The notes: a model not told the origin generated them from the letters alone. DNA of 64,000 bases from JAPHSX01 sp039714395 (GCA_039714395.1 JBDLJH010000016.1:1-64000), one strand, 5' to 3'. Counted from the first letter of the stretch, positions 53,321 through 63,082 are shown. A program made the numbers and translations.

Positions 53321-53375
53321 AAACGACTGCGCAAATTAAAATCCTATTTGCGCGCCCCCTTCGATATTCACTTCC

Positions 53376-54461
53376 TCACTCTTCGCTCAACGCCGCCAGC
53401 TGATCCGCCTGATACTCGTTGATCAGCGGCTCGATCACCTCATCCATATCCCCCGCCATGATCTCATCAAGTTTATACAGGGTGAGATTAATGCGGTGAT
53501 CGGTGACGCGGCCCTGCGGATAGTTGTAGGTGCGGATGCGCTCGGAGCGATCGCCGCTTCCAACCAGCGATTTTCTTTCGGCAGCCTGTTCACTCTGCTG
53601 CTTTTCTTCCTGCGCGGCATGTATTCGCGACTGCAGTACCGACATCGCCCTGGCTCGGTTTTTATGCTGTGAGCGCTCGTCCTGACACTCGACAACAAAA
53701 CCGGTGGGGATGTGGGTAATACGAATAGCAGAATCGGTTTTATTAACGTGCTGACCACCCGCACCCGAGGCTCGGAAGGTGTCGACCTTGAGGTCGGAAG
53801 ATTTGATCTCGATGTGCTCCAGCTCATCGGCCTCAGGCATTACGGCAACGGTGCAGGCAGAGGTATGAATGCGGCCCTGCGATTCGGTCTCGGGTACCCG
53901 CTGCACTCGGTGTGCCCCCGACTCAAATTTAAGTCGCGAGTAGGCCCCCTGACCTACCAGCCTGGCAATGATCTCCTTGTAGCCGCCGTGCTCCCCCTCA
54001 TTTTGAGAGATAATTTCCACCTGCCAGCGCAGCCGCTCAGCGTAGCGCGAATACATGCGAAACAGGTCGCCGGCGAAGATTGCGGCCTCATCACCACCGG
54101 TACCGGCACGAACCTCAAGGAAGACGTTTTTACTGTCGTTGGGGTCCTTGGGCAGCAGCTGTTTCTGCAACTCGAATTCCAGCGACTCAGACTGCTCCTT
54201 CGCCGCCTTCATCTCCTCCACCGCCATCGCCTTCATCTCGGCATCGTCTTCAGCCATCATCTCCTCGGCTGTGGCAAGGTCATCTGTTGCCCCCTGATAC
54301 GCCTCGAAGGTATCAACTACCGGCTTAAGCTGGGCATACTCCTGAGAGAGTTCGCGAAAACGATTTTGATCCTTAATGGTATCGGCATCGGACAGCAGTG
54401 CGCTGATCTCCTGAAGCCGCTCGGAGAGGTTCTCCAGCTTGCTGAGAATAGAGGGTTTCAC
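53376..54461 (-). CDS. prfA: Peptide chain release factor 1
   Basis: RF1 ends translation at UAA and UAG. The 361 residues carry the GGQ catalytic motif (ASGAGGQHVNKT) and normal flanking motifs (EVRAGTGGDEAAIFAGDL). It follows hemA by 4 bases in the usual hemA-prfA operon. The prmC gene is not next to it. Confidence 0.96.
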   Translation of the reverse strand: MKPSILSKLENLSERLQEISALLSDADTIKDQNRFRELSQEYAQLKPVVDTFEAYQGATDDLATAEEMMAEDDAEMKAMAVEEMKAAKEQSESLEFELQKQLLPKDPNDSKNVFLEVRAGTGGDEAAIFAGDLFRMYSRYAERLRWQVEIISQNEGEHGGYKEIIARLVGQGAYSRLKFESGAHRVQRVPETESQGRIHTSACTVAVMPEADELEHIEIKSSDLKVDTFRASGAGGQHVNKTDSAIRITHIPTGFVVECQDERSQHKNRARAMSVLQSRIHAAQEEKQQSEQAAERKSLVGSGDRSERIRTYNYPQGRVTDHRINLTLYKLDEIMAGDMDEVIEPLINEYQADQLAALSEE

Positions 54462-54465
54462 GGAA

Positions 54466-55728
54466 TTAGTTGTCTAAGTTTTTGAGGTTAAAAAGTTCGC
54501 GGGCGGCGAGCAGCAACTCGGTGCGACCATCGTAACCGGCCTGCTTCATATTGCTGCACGGGGCATGCATAAGTTTGTTGGTAAGCTGGCGTGCCAACTC
54601 CTGCATAATCTGCTCGGGGTTTTGGCCTTTCTGTAGTTGCGACAGCGCATTCTGCAGTACCTGATCGCGCATCATCTCAATATTCACGCGGTAATCACGA
54701 ATGGTATCGACCGCGCCCAGCGACTGTAGCCAGCTCATGAAGTGAGTGACTTGGGTGTCAATGATCTCCTCGGCCTGCTGTGCCGCCTCCTGGCGTGAAC
54801 GCAAGCCCTCCTGAATGATCTCCTGCAAATCATCGACGGTATAGAGGTAGACATCATCCAGCTCGCCCACCTGGGACTCAATGTCGCGCGGCACTGCAAT
54901 ATCGACCATAAACATCGGGCGATGTTTACGCTTTTTCAGCGCTGTCTCCACCGCCCCCTTGCCCAGAATCGGCAGCTGACTGGCGGTGGAGGAGATCACC
55001 ATATCGGCCTCATGCAGGTGATTGGGGATCTCGGACAGCGCAATGGCATAGCCACCGAATTCACTGGCCAGGTTATGGGCCTTCTCCACCGTGCGATTGG
55101 CGACAATGATGCGCCCTACGCCGCTCTCGTGCAGATGACGCGCCACCAGTTCGATGGTCTCACCGGCACCGATAAGCAGTGCGGTATGCCTGGAGAGATC
55201 ACTGAATATCTGCTTGGAGAGCGACACGGCGGCGAACGCCACAGAGACCGGACTGGCCCCAATGGCCGTATCGGTACGTACCTGCTTGGCCACGCTAAAG
55301 GTGTGCTGAAACAGGCGATTGAGCAGCTGACCAACCGTGCCAGCATCATTGGCGGTGCTATAGGCCTGCTTCATCTGGCCGAGGATCTGTGGCTCACCCA
55401 GCACCATCGAATCGAGGCCACTGGCCACTCGCAGGATATGGTGCACCGCGAGGCGATCCGGATGGGCATAAAAGTAGGGCTCCACATCCTCCAGCTTGAG
55501 GTTGTGAAAGTGACTGAACCAGTCGCGCACCACAGCACTGTCTTCGCCCTCGATACCGCAATAAAGCTCGGTACGATTACAGGTGGAGAGAATCGCCACC
55601 TCACTGACACCATTGGTGGCCGTCAACTCACTAAAGGCCTGCGGCAACTTCTCCGGCGTAAAGGCAACCTGCTCCCGAATCTCTACGGGGGCCGTCTTGT
55701 GGTTGATGCCTAGTGCAAACAGTGTCAT
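54466..55728 (-). CDS. hemA: Glutamyl-tRNA reductase
   Basis: HemA reduces glutamyl-tRNA(Glu) to glutamate-1-semialdehyde, the first step of heme synthesis by the C5 pathway. The 420-residue protein has the active-site Cys50 (ILSTCNRTE), the N-terminal GINHKTAPVEIRE and the NADPH-domain GAGETIELVARHL. It diverges from the TPR lipoprotein gene, as in many gammaproteobacteria. Confidence 0.96.
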   Translation of the reverse strand: MTLFALGINHKTAPVEIREQVAFTPEKLPQAFSELTATNGVSEVAILSTCNRTELYCGIEGEDSAVVRDWFSHFHNLKLEDVEPYFYAHPDRLAVHHILRVASGLDSMVLGEPQILGQMKQAYSTANDAGTVGQLLNRLFQHTFSVAKQVRTDTAIGASPVSVAFAAVSLSKQIFSDLSRHTALLIGAGETIELVARHLHESGVGRIIVANRTVEKAHNLASEFGGYAIALSEIPNHLHEADMVISSTASQLPILGKGAVETALKKRKHRPMFMVDIAVPRDIESQVGELDDVYLYTVDDLQEIIQEGLRSRQEAAQQAEEIIDTQVTHFMSWLQSLGAVDTIRDYRVNIEMMRDQVLQNALSQLQKGQNPEQIMQELARQLTNKLMHAPCSNMKQAGYDGRTELLLAARELFNLKNLDN

Positions 55729-55876
55729 AAAATCGAGGAGTTACTATCATTAATGACCTGCCATTTTGCTTTAGACAGGGTATTAATGGCAAGTGGCATG
55801 GCAGATCTCACCTATATCGGTAATAAATCAGGTATAGTTTTCCAAACACGCCCTGCGGGGCAACACGGAGAATTTG

Positions 55877-57604
55877 ATGATAAGTTTGTACCGGTCGCTG
55901 CTGGCGACCACGCTGTCAGCCCTGTTAATTCTACAGCTCGGGTGTACCACCACCCCAGTACGCGACGACACTGCCCATACCGCTACCACACCCACGCCGC
56001 AGCCTGAACCCCCTGCCGTAGAGTTAACCCCCAAGCTGCTCTATCAGCTGCTGGCGGCCGAATTTGCCGGGCAGCAGGGGGCACTACGTCTCTCTGCTGC
56101 CACCTATCTGGATGCGGCTCAGCGTACCCGCGACTACCGCCTGGCACGACGTGCCACCCGCGTCGCCATCTATGCCCGTGAGAACACCATTGCCCTTGAT
56201 GCCGCACGCCTGTGGGTAGAGCTAGAACCTGGCAACGACGAGGCCCATAAATCGACCGCCGCCCTGCTGATTGCCTCAGGTGAAAATGTCCAGGCCCGCC
56301 CACACCTGGAAAAACTGCTACAAAATCAGCGCCAGGACAGCAATCACGGTTACCTTCTTGTGGCGACGCTCCTCGCCAGTGACCCCGACAAGGAGCGCGC
56401 CCTCACTACCATGTCTGAGCTGGTAGCACGCGAACCCAACGCCCCCCACGCCCTCTATGCCCAGGCCCACCTGTCCAACCAACTCGACGACAAGGAGGCC
56501 GCTCGCTCAATCTTGCAACAACTACTGCACAATGAGCCCAATCACAGCCAGGGGCTATTACTACAGGCCCGTGTACTGCATGCCCTGGGGGATGTAAGTG
56601 CCTCACTCGATAGCATGAAACGTGCGGTAGAACTCTCACCCGATAACCACCAGTTACGCCTCACCTATGCCCGTATGCTGGTCGATGCACGCGAACTCAA
56701 GCAGGCACGGCACCAGTTCATCCGCCTCAGCAAGGCGACCCCCAACGATGCCGATGTGGTCTACGCCCTGGGCTTACTGGCGCTTGAGGCGGGTGACCTG
56801 GACTCCGCCGAGGCCAACTTCAATAAGTTGTTGCACCACCGCCAGCGTGAAGAGGAGAGCCGCTTCGCCCTGGCGCAGATTGCCGAGGCACGCCAGCAAG
56901 ATGACAAGGCCATTGAGTGGTTCAGCTCTATCGCTCAGGGGGATCGCTACCTGGAGGCGCAACTACAGGCGGCGCGCCTCATCGCCAAACATCGGGGAAT
57001 GGAACAGGCACGCACCTACCTGCGTGAACTGGAAATCCAGAATGACGATGAACGGGTGCAACTCTACCTGGCTGAGGCGGAGTTGCTAGGCAATGCCGAG
57101 CAATATCAGGAGGCGATGAAGATCTATGATGAGGGGCTCAAGCTTTTCGCCGATAACATCACACTACTCTACGCCCGCGGCCTTACCGCCGAAAAGATTG
57201 ACCGCCTCGATATTATGGAGCGCGACCTCAAGCGTATCCTGCAGCGCGACCCGGACAATACCCAGGCCCTCAATGCCCTTGGTTACACTCTGGCCGACCG
57301 TACAGATCGTTATCAGGAAGCGTACGACTATATAGAGCGTGCCTATAAGCAACGCCCTGACGATGTGGCTATTCTCGATAGCATGGGCTGGGTACTTTAT
57401 CGCCTGGGCCGCCTGGACGAGGCACTGGAGTATTTAAACCGTGCCGCCTCCAAGGTGCGCGACGCTGAGATCTCCGCCCATCTGGGTGAGGTCCTGTGGG
57501 CCTCCGGCGAACAGGACAAGGCACGCCACGTCTGGGAGGAAGCACTCAAATTTGCCCCTGACCACAAGGTGCTGCAACAGACCATCCAACGTTTCAATCC
57601 ATGA
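55877..57604 (+). CDS. TPR-repeat outer-membrane lipoprotein
   Basis: The 575-residue product has a lipobox signal peptide (LQLGC) and a chain of tetratricopeptide repeats over most of its length (for example ALNALGYTLADRTDRYQEAYDYIERA and AILDSMGWVLYRLGRLDEAL). The gene position before lolB is conserved in many gammaproteobacteria. It probably acts as a scaffold at the outer membrane. The ATG at 55877 is the likely start, with GGAG seven bases ahead. Confidence 0.85.
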   Translation: MISLYRSLLATTLSALLILQLGCTTTPVRDDTAHTATTPTPQPEPPAVELTPKLLYQLLAAEFAGQQGALRLSAATYLDAAQRTRDYRLARRATRVAIYARENTIALDAARLWVELEPGNDEAHKSTAALLIASGENVQARPHLEKLLQNQRQDSNHGYLLVATLLASDPDKERALTTMSELVAREPNAPHALYAQAHLSNQLDDKEAARSILQQLLHNEPNHSQGLLLQARVLHALGDVSASLDSMKRAVELSPDNHQLRLTYARMLVDARELKQARHQFIRLSKATPNDADVVYALGLLALEAGDLDSAEANFNKLLHHRQREEESRFALAQIAEARQQDDKAIEWFSSIAQGDRYLEAQLQAARLIAKHRGMEQARTYLRELEIQNDDERVQLYLAEAELLGNAEQYQEAMKIYDEGLKLFADNITLLYARGLTAEKIDRLDIMERDLKRILQRDPDNTQALNALGYTLADRTDRYQEAYDYIERAYKQRPDDVAILDSMGWVLYRLGRLDEALEYLNRAASKVRDAEISAHLGEVLWASGEQDKARHVWEEALKFAPDHKVLQQTIQRFNP

Positions 57605-58218
57605 TGCGCCTCACCCCGCTGCTACTGCTGATGGTGGTGGCCTGTAACCCTACTCCGCCACGTCCCCTGCCCGACACAGCCCCCGAGCAGAGCTGGCAAC
57701 TGCGCCAGCAACAGCTTAAACAGCTCAGTCACTGGCAACTATCCGGTCGTCTGGCAGTACAGAACGACCACGAGGCCTGGCACATGAGTCTGGAGTGGCT
57801 GCAACGCCGCGATCGCTACTCACTCAACATCACCGCTCCATTGGGCCAGGGCTCGATGCGACTGCATGGCGATGCCGTACAGGTGATGCTGATCACCGAT
57901 GAAGGCGAAACACTCAGCTCCAGCAATCCGGAGCTGTTGCTGTACCAGCAATTCGGCTGGAAGATACCGGTCGCGGCCCTGCGCTACTGGGTACTGGGAC
58001 TGCCCGCACCGGGCGATTTCCAGCAAACCCTGGATCAGTACGGCAGACTGCGACAACTCACACAGGCTGGCTGGGAGATTGAATTCATTGATTACCAGCC
58101 GCACCTCGATGTTGAGCTACCGCGTAAGGTTTTCATCAACAACCACAACGCCAAGGTGAAGCTGGTGATCAGCAGCTGGCAGCGTCTGCCGGCCACAGAA
58201 GCGGAGAGTGAAGGTTGA
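57601..58218 (+). CDS. lolB: Outer-membrane lipoprotein insertion protein LolB
   Basis: LolB receives lipoproteins from LolA and places them in the outer membrane. The 205-residue protein has a lipobox (LMVVAC, Cys15) and the family segments WQLSGRLAVQN and ISSWQ near the end. It overlaps the TPR gene by 4 bases and ispE by 4 bases. Confidence 0.9.
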   Translation: MMRLTPLLLLMVVACNPTPPRPLPDTAPEQSWQLRQQQLKQLSHWQLSGRLAVQNDHEAWHMSLEWLQRRDRYSLNITAPLGQGSMRLHGDAVQVMLITDEGETLSSSNPELLLYQQFGWKIPVAALRYWVLGLPAPGDFQQTLDQYGRLRQLTQAGWEIEFIDYQPHLDVELPRKVFINNHNAKVKLVISSWQRLPATEAESEG

Positions 58219-59057
58219 GCAGTATCCCCTGGCCTGCACCGGCCAAACTCAACCTCTTCCTGCACATTACCGGTCAGCGTGAAGATGGCTATCACCTGTT
58301 GCAAAGCGTATTTCAGTTTCTCGACTATGGCGATGAGGTAAGCATCGATATTCGCGAGGACGGGGCAATCCACCGCCTCAACGAGCTACCCGGTGTGCCG
58401 GCAGAGCAGGATTTGGTGGTGCGTGCCGCCCGACTGCTGCAACAGCATAGTGGTTGTAAATTGGGGGCCGATATTCGCGTAAAGAAACGCCTGCCCATGG
58501 GCGCAGGACTCGGCGGTGGCAGCTCAGACGCCGCCACCGTACTGGTCGCTCTGAACCGGCTGTGGGGGGTAAATCTGGCGCTAGAGGCGCTGTCAGAGCT
58601 CGGACTGCAGTTGGGTGCCGATGTACCTGTATTTGTCCATGGCCATGCAGCCTGGGCAGAGGGTGTGGGCGATATCCTGGAGCCTGTAGATCTGCCGGAG
58701 CCATGGTATTTGGTGATCATTCCGCCGGTAGAGGTCTCCACCGCAGAGATTTTTTCCGATCCGCAATTGACACGGGACTGCCAAGCCATCAAAATACGCG
58801 CCTTTCTCGCAGGGGAAGGCAGAAATGTCTGTCAGCCCGTGGCCTCGCGCCACTACCCTGAAATTGCTCAGGCGCTGAGATGGCTTGAACAATTCGCTGA
58901 GGCGAAAATGACCGGTACCGGCAGCTGTATTTTTGCCGCCTTCGAAACTGAAGACCGGGCTACAGAGGTCTACCAGCAGCTTCCCGACGAATGGCGGGGA
59001 TTTGTAGCAAAAGGCAGTAACCGTTCAGCCTTACATAAAAGGCTGGCGGAGTTTTGA
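58215..59057 (+). CDS. ispE: 4-diphosphocytidyl-2-C-methyl-D-erythritol kinase
   Basis: IspE is the GHMP kinase of the MEP isoprenoid pathway. The 280 residues start WPAPAKLNLFLHITGQREDGYH, and the ATP-binding GAGLGGGSSDAA segment is clear. The late motif MTGTGSCIFA is intact. The start is a TTG inside the lolB stop. The gene is followed by tRNA-Gln. Confidence 0.95.
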   Translation: MSSIPWPAPAKLNLFLHITGQREDGYHLLQSVFQFLDYGDEVSIDIREDGAIHRLNELPGVPAEQDLVVRAARLLQQHSGCKLGADIRVKKRLPMGAGLGGGSSDAATVLVALNRLWGVNLALEALSELGLQLGADVPVFVHGHAAWAEGVGDILEPVDLPEPWYLVIIPPVEVSTAEIFSDPQLTRDCQAIKIRAFLAGEGRNVCQPVASRHYPEIAQALRWLEQFAEAKMTGTGSCIFAAFETEDRATEVYQQLPDEWRGFVAKGSNRSALHKRLAEF

Positions 59058-59117
59058 ACTATAGGTTTTCCGGCAGAGGCCGATAGCATGAAAGCCAATA
59101 GTTCAACACAAGTTTAT

Positions 59118-59192
59118 TGGGGCGTAGCCAAGCGGTAAGGCAGCGGGTTTTGATCCCGTCACGCGCAGGTTCGAATCCTGCCGCCCCAGCCA
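59118..59192 (+). tRNA. tRNA-Gln (anticodon TTG)
   Basis: A full cloverleaf is seen: a 7-base acceptor stem TGGGGCG/CGCCCCA, the D arm, the anticodon loop TTTTGAT with TTG, the T arm GGTTCGAATCC, and an encoded CCA end. The position between ispE and prs is conserved in many gammaproteobacteria. Confidence 0.95.
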
Positions 59193-59338
59193 TATTAGTA
59201 GTACGTTTTCGGTATTTATATTGTAAAACGGAGGCGGATTGCAGGATGAAAAGCCGAAGGCTGAATAATCCTGCCACCCAGCCGCATTCCAATAGCAGTG
59301 GCCGTATATGTCGGCCCACGTCTGTTTAGGGGTTTCAT

Positions 59339-60292
59339 GTGTCTGAGATGATGGTCTTTGCGGGAAACGCCAACCCTCAGTTGGCGCAGGAGATCGCATC
59401 CTACCTTGAGATGCCTCTGGGCAAGGCCATCGTCGGAAAATTCAGCGACGCCGAGGTTATGGTTGAGATCCTGGAGAATGTGCGCGGTAAGCACATCTTC
59501 ATCATCCAGCCCACCTGCGCCCCGACCAACGACAACCTGATGGAGCTGATGGTGATGGTCGATGCGGCTCGCCGCTCTTCGGCCCGCAGCGTTACCGCGG
59601 TCATTCCCTACTTTGGTTATGCCCGCCAGGATCGCCGCCCGCGCTCAGCGCGCGTTGGACTGACGGCCAAGGTAGTCGCCAACATGCTGACCGGCGTCGG
59701 AATAGATCGACTGCTAACGGTCGATTTGCACGCAGATCAGATTCAGGGCTTTTTCGATATCCCGCTGGATAACGTCTACGCCTCACCGATTCTGCTGGGC
59801 GATATCTGGCGCCAGAAGAGCCAGGGCGATGACATTATGGTGGTCTCGCCTGATGTCGGTGGTGTGGTTCGCGCCCGTGCCCTGGCCAAGCGGCTGGATG
59901 ATGCGGATCTGGCAATCATCGACAAACGTCGCCCCAAGGCCAATGTGGCGCAGGTAATGCACATTATCGGTGATGTTAAGGATCGCAGCTGTATCCTTAT
60001 CGATGACCTGGTCGATACCGCCGGCACCCTGTGTCAGGCAGCCAATGCCCTGAAAGAGCACGGCGCCGCCAAGGTAAAGGCCTACATCACCCATCCGGTG
60101 CTCTCTGGCCCGGCGGTGGAGAATATTGAGAATTCACAGCTGGATGAGCTGGTTGTTACCAACACCATCCCGCTTAGCCCCGAGGCCCGTGCATGCAGTC
60201 GCATCCGCGTGGTCTCACTGGCAGAGATGCTGGCTGAAACTATTCGCCGCATCAACAATGACGAATCGGTCAGTTCACTTTATATGGACTGA
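59339..60292 (+). CDS. prs: Ribose-phosphate pyrophosphokinase
   Basis: This enzyme makes PRPP from ribose-5-phosphate and ATP. The 317-residue enzyme has the flexible-loop YARQDRRPRSAR, the PRPP loop DDLVDTAGT and the conserved VSPDVGG. The start is a GTG at 59339 with AGGGG at the right distance; an ATG at 59348 is the alternative. Confidence 0.95.
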   Translation: MSEMMVFAGNANPQLAQEIASYLEMPLGKAIVGKFSDAEVMVEILENVRGKHIFIIQPTCAPTNDNLMELMVMVDAARRSSARSVTAVIPYFGYARQDRRPRSARVGLTAKVVANMLTGVGIDRLLTVDLHADQIQGFFDIPLDNVYASPILLGDIWRQKSQGDDIMVVSPDVGGVVRARALAKRLDDADLAIIDKRRPKANVAQVMHIIGDVKDRSCILIDDLVDTAGTLCQAANALKEHGAAKVKAYITHPVLSGPAVENIENSQLDELVVTNTIPLSPEARACSRIRVVSLAEMLAETIRRINNDESVSSLYMD

Positions 60293-60370
60293 CGCCGCAT
60301 AAGCGGTAACAGAATTAAGGCCATGAGGCCTTATTAGTGCCGTCACCTGGTCGCGGTTGACGGTGAATAG

Positions 60371-60392
60371 ACCACCTTCGGGTGGTTTGTTC
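60371..60392 (+). terminator. Small hairpin between prs and rplY
   Basis: ACCACC-TTCG-GGTGGT is a 6-base stem with a UUCG loop followed by a short T-rich stretch, 28 bases before the rplY start. It may be a weak terminator or an attenuator for the ribosomal protein gene. Confidence 0.5.
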
Positions 60393-60419
60393 GTCTTTGA
60401 TATAAACTGGAGAAACACA

Positions 60420-61073
60420 ATGAGCAATGTAGACTTCACCCTGAGTGCCGAAGTCCGTAATGACCTGAGAAAAGGTGCGAGCCGCCGCCTGCGTCATGCG
60501 AACAAGGTACCTGCCATCATTTACGGTGCAGGCAAAGATCCCATGAACATCAGCCTTGATCACCTCAAGCTGCTTCACAGTCTGGAGAACGAGGCCTTCT
60601 ACTCGCACATCCTCACCATCGATGTCGATGGTAAGAAGGAAAAGGCAGTACTCAAAGACCTGCAGCGTCACCCAGCCAAGATCGCTATCCTGCACGCCGA
60701 CTTTTTGCGTGTCTCTGATAAAGAGAAGCTGAAGATGAACGTTCCGCTGCACTTCCTCAACGAAGACACAGCTCCCGGTGTGAAAGAGGGTGGCGTAATC
60801 ACCCACAACGTTACTGAGGTAGAGGTTCTCTGTCTGCCTAAAGACCTGCCTGAGTATCTGGAAGTCGATATGGCCGACGTGGAGATGGAGCAGGTGGTTC
60901 ATCTCACCGAGATCAAACTGCCCAAGGGCGTTGAACTGACTGAACTGTTACACGGTGAAGGTCATGACCAGTCTGTTGCCGCTATCCACAAAACTCGCGT
61001 TGTCGTCGAAACTGAGGATGAAGCGGGCGAAGCCGCTGAAGGCGAAACCGAGGGCGAAGGCGAAGGCGAATAA
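60420..61073 (+). CDS. rplY: 50S ribosomal protein L25 (CTC/TL5 type)
   Basis: L25 binds 5S rRNA. The 217-residue form has the N-terminal L25 domain, then the CTC-like C-terminal domain, and an acidic Glu/Gly tail. The start is the ATG at 60420 with a GGAG ahead; the frame is open from 60357 but that stretch holds a hairpin. It is followed by pth, as usual. Confidence 0.94.
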   Translation: MSNVDFTLSAEVRNDLRKGASRRLRHANKVPAIIYGAGKDPMNISLDHLKLLHSLENEAFYSHILTIDVDGKKEKAVLKDLQRHPAKIAILHADFLRVSDKEKLKMNVPLHFLNEDTAPGVKEGGVITHNVTEVEVLCLPKDLPEYLEVDMADVEMEQVVHLTEIKLPKGVELTELLHGEGHDQSVAAIHKTRVVVETEDEAGEAAEGETEGEGEGE

Positions 61074-61109
61074 TCGCCCTCACCTAAACGTTCGCTTAGA
61101 GAACCGGCG

Positions 61110-61688
61110 TTGTCGTCGCGTATTCAACTTATCGTTGGCCTGGGGAATCCCGGCCAGCAATATGAGAGAACGCGGCACAACGCCGGTTTTTGGTTTGTAG
61201 ACGCTATCGCACGCACCTACGGCATCAACCTTAAGAGTGAAAATAAATTTCACGGTGAGGTGGGCAAGGGACGTATCGATGGCGAGGAGGTCTGGCTGTT
61301 AAAACCCATGACCTTCATGAATAAGAGTGGCCAGGGCATCGCTGCGCTGGCCCGTTTTTACAAGATAGATACTGAAAGTATCCTTATCGCCCACGATGAG
61401 CTAGACCTTGACCCGGGAACGGTACGCCTGAAGAAAGGCGGCGGCCACGGCGGCCACAACGGCCTGCGCGACACCGTCGCACAGCTCGGCACTAAGGAGT
61501 TTCAGCGCCTGCGTCTGGGCATTGGCCACCCCGGCCATGCCAGCCAGGTATCCGGCTACGTGCTGGGTAAGGCCCCGGCTATCGATCAGGCGCTAACAGA
61601 AGGCGCAGTAGATAAGGCCCTCGACAGCCTGTCGCTGATTGTAAGCGGCGATCGACAAAAGGCGATGAACCAACTACATACTCAGTAG
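61110..61688 (+). CDS. pth: Peptidyl-tRNA hydrolase
   Basis: Pth recycles peptidyl-tRNA. The 192 residues begin at a TTG and show VGLGNPGQQYERTRHNAGFW (Asn and His catalytic residues), KPMTFMNKSGQ, HDELDLDPG and GGHGGHNGLRD. It sits between rplY and ychF in the standard order. Confidence 0.95.
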   Translation: MSSRIQLIVGLGNPGQQYERTRHNAGFWFVDAIARTYGINLKSENKFHGEVGKGRIDGEEVWLLKPMTFMNKSGQGIAALARFYKIDTESILIAHDELDLDPGTVRLKKGGGHGGHNGLRDTVAQLGTKEFQRLRLGIGHPGHASQVSGYVLGKAPAIDQALTEGAVDKALDSLSLIVSGDRQKAMNQLHTQ

Positions 61689-61724
61689 TTCATCACGACT
61701 TAACGCACTACGGAATGCACTATC

Positions 61725-62816
61725 ATGGGATTTAAATGCGGTATCGTTGGCCTGCCTAATGTTGGCAAGTCCACCCTCTTCAATGCCCTCACTGAGGCGG
61801 GAATCCAGGCCGAGAACTACCCCTTCTGCACCATTGAACCGAATGTCGGTATTGTAGGCATGCCTGACCCACGTCTGGATAAGCTGGCCGAGATCGTTAA
61901 TCCCGAGCGCGTGCTGCCCACCACCATGGAGTTCGTCGATATCGCCGGGCTGGTCGCCGGTGCCTCCAAGGGCGAGGGGCTGGGTAACAAGTTCCTCGCC
62001 AATATCCGCGAGACCGATGCCATCGCCCAGGTAGTGCGCTGCTTCGAAGACGATAATGTGGTACATGTCGCCGGCAAGATACACCCACTGGACGATATCG
62101 AGGTCATTAATACCGAACTGATGCTGGCAGACATGGAGAGCGTGGAGAAGGGCATACAGCGCGTCTCACGCGTCGCCAAGAGCGGTGACAAAGATGCCAA
62201 GGCGCAGGTGGTGTTATTTGAGAAGGTGAAGGCCGGACTCGATGAGGGCAAAATGGTGCGTACCCTGGAGCTCGATGAGGATGATCTGGCCGGGCTTTAC
62301 GAGCTGCACCTGCTCACCATCAAGCCGACCATGTACATCGCCAACGTCGCCGAAGATGGTTTTGAGAATAACCCCCACCTCGATACGGTGCGTGAACATG
62401 CCGCCGCTGAGGGGGCCGAGGTCGTCGCTGTCTGTGCCTCCATTGAATCTGAACTGGTTGAGCTGGACGAGGAAGAGGCCCAGGTCTTCCTCGAGGAGCT
62501 GGGCCTGGATGAGCCGGGGCTTAACCGCGTAATTCGCGCCGGTTACGCCCTGCTCGGCCTGCAGACCTACTTCACTGCAGGGGTCAAAGAGGTGCGGGCA
62601 TGGACCGTACGCATCGGCGCCACCGCGCCCCAGGCGGCTGGAGTGATCCATACTGACTTCGAAAAAGGATTTATCCGTGCCGAGGTAACTGCCTATGACG
62701 ACTTCATCGCCTGCAACGGCGAGCAAGGGGCAAAAGAGGCGGGGAAACTACGCCTCGAAGGCAAGGATTACATCGTACAGGACGGCGATGTAATGCACTT
62801 CCGCTTCAACGTTTAA
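61725..62816 (+). CDS. ychF: Redox-regulated ATPase YchF
   Basis: YchF is an Obg-related, ATP-preferring P-loop protein of translation stress. The 363 residues show GLPNVGKST, DIAGLVAGASKGEGLG and the non-canonical NVAED in place of NKxD, plus the C-terminal TGS-like domain. Nothing odd was seen. Confidence 0.95.
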   Translation: MGFKCGIVGLPNVGKSTLFNALTEAGIQAENYPFCTIEPNVGIVGMPDPRLDKLAEIVNPERVLPTTMEFVDIAGLVAGASKGEGLGNKFLANIRETDAIAQVVRCFEDDNVVHVAGKIHPLDDIEVINTELMLADMESVEKGIQRVSRVAKSGDKDAKAQVVLFEKVKAGLDEGKMVRTLELDEDDLAGLYELHLLTIKPTMYIANVAEDGFENNPHLDTVREHAAAEGAEVVAVCASIESELVELDEEEAQVFLEELGLDEPGLNRVIRAGYALLGLQTYFTAGVKEVRAWTVRIGATAPQAAGVIHTDFEKGFIRAEVTAYDDFIACNGEQGAKEAGKLRLEGKDYIVQDGDVMHFRFNV

Positions 62817-62881
62817 ATTCAGCCCTTATCGGGCTTGACAGAAGGGACGCAACACCGCAAAATTGCGCCCTTCAAAATTAT

Positions 62882-62920
62882 GGCTATATAGCTCAGCTGG
62901 TTAGAGCATATCACTCATAA
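62882..62920 (+). pseudogene. Truncated 5' half of tRNA-Met
   Basis: The acceptor 5' strand, D arm and anticodon loop (through CTCATAA) match the intact tRNA-Met at 63006 in 37 of 39 bases. The sequence then departs abruptly (GGAGAATTCAG) without a 3' anticodon stem or T arm. It cannot fold as a tRNA. Confidence 0.9.
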
Positions 62921-63005
62921 GGAGAATTCAGTCTGACGATTCTCTGACAGGGTCAAAAAATTTTTGTTACAATTGACCCGTTCACAAAGTCAGCAATTTC
63001 AAAAA
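62921..63005. other. Spacer with two short inverted repeats between tRNA-Met copies
   Basis: GAGAAT/ATTCTC (about 62922-62944) and GGGTCAA/TTGACCC (about 62949-62980) form two imperfect hairpins. The last part, GACCCGTTCAC, recurs near 63,206. Confidence 0.5.
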
Positions 63006-63082
63006 GGCTATATAGCTCAGTTGGTTAGAGCACATCACTCATAATGATGGGGTCCCTAGTTCGAATCTAGGTATAGCCACCA
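63006..63082 (+). tRNA. tRNA-Met (anticodon CAT), elongator type
   Basis: A complete cloverleaf is seen: the acceptor GGCTATA/TATAGCC, the anticodon stem CATCA/TGATG around CTCATAA, the T arm CCTAG-TTCGAAT-CTAGG, and encoded ACCA. The first acceptor pair matches, so it is an elongator rather than an initiator. A tRNA-Ile lysidine-type CAT is possible and not excluded by sequence alone. Confidence 0.9.
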
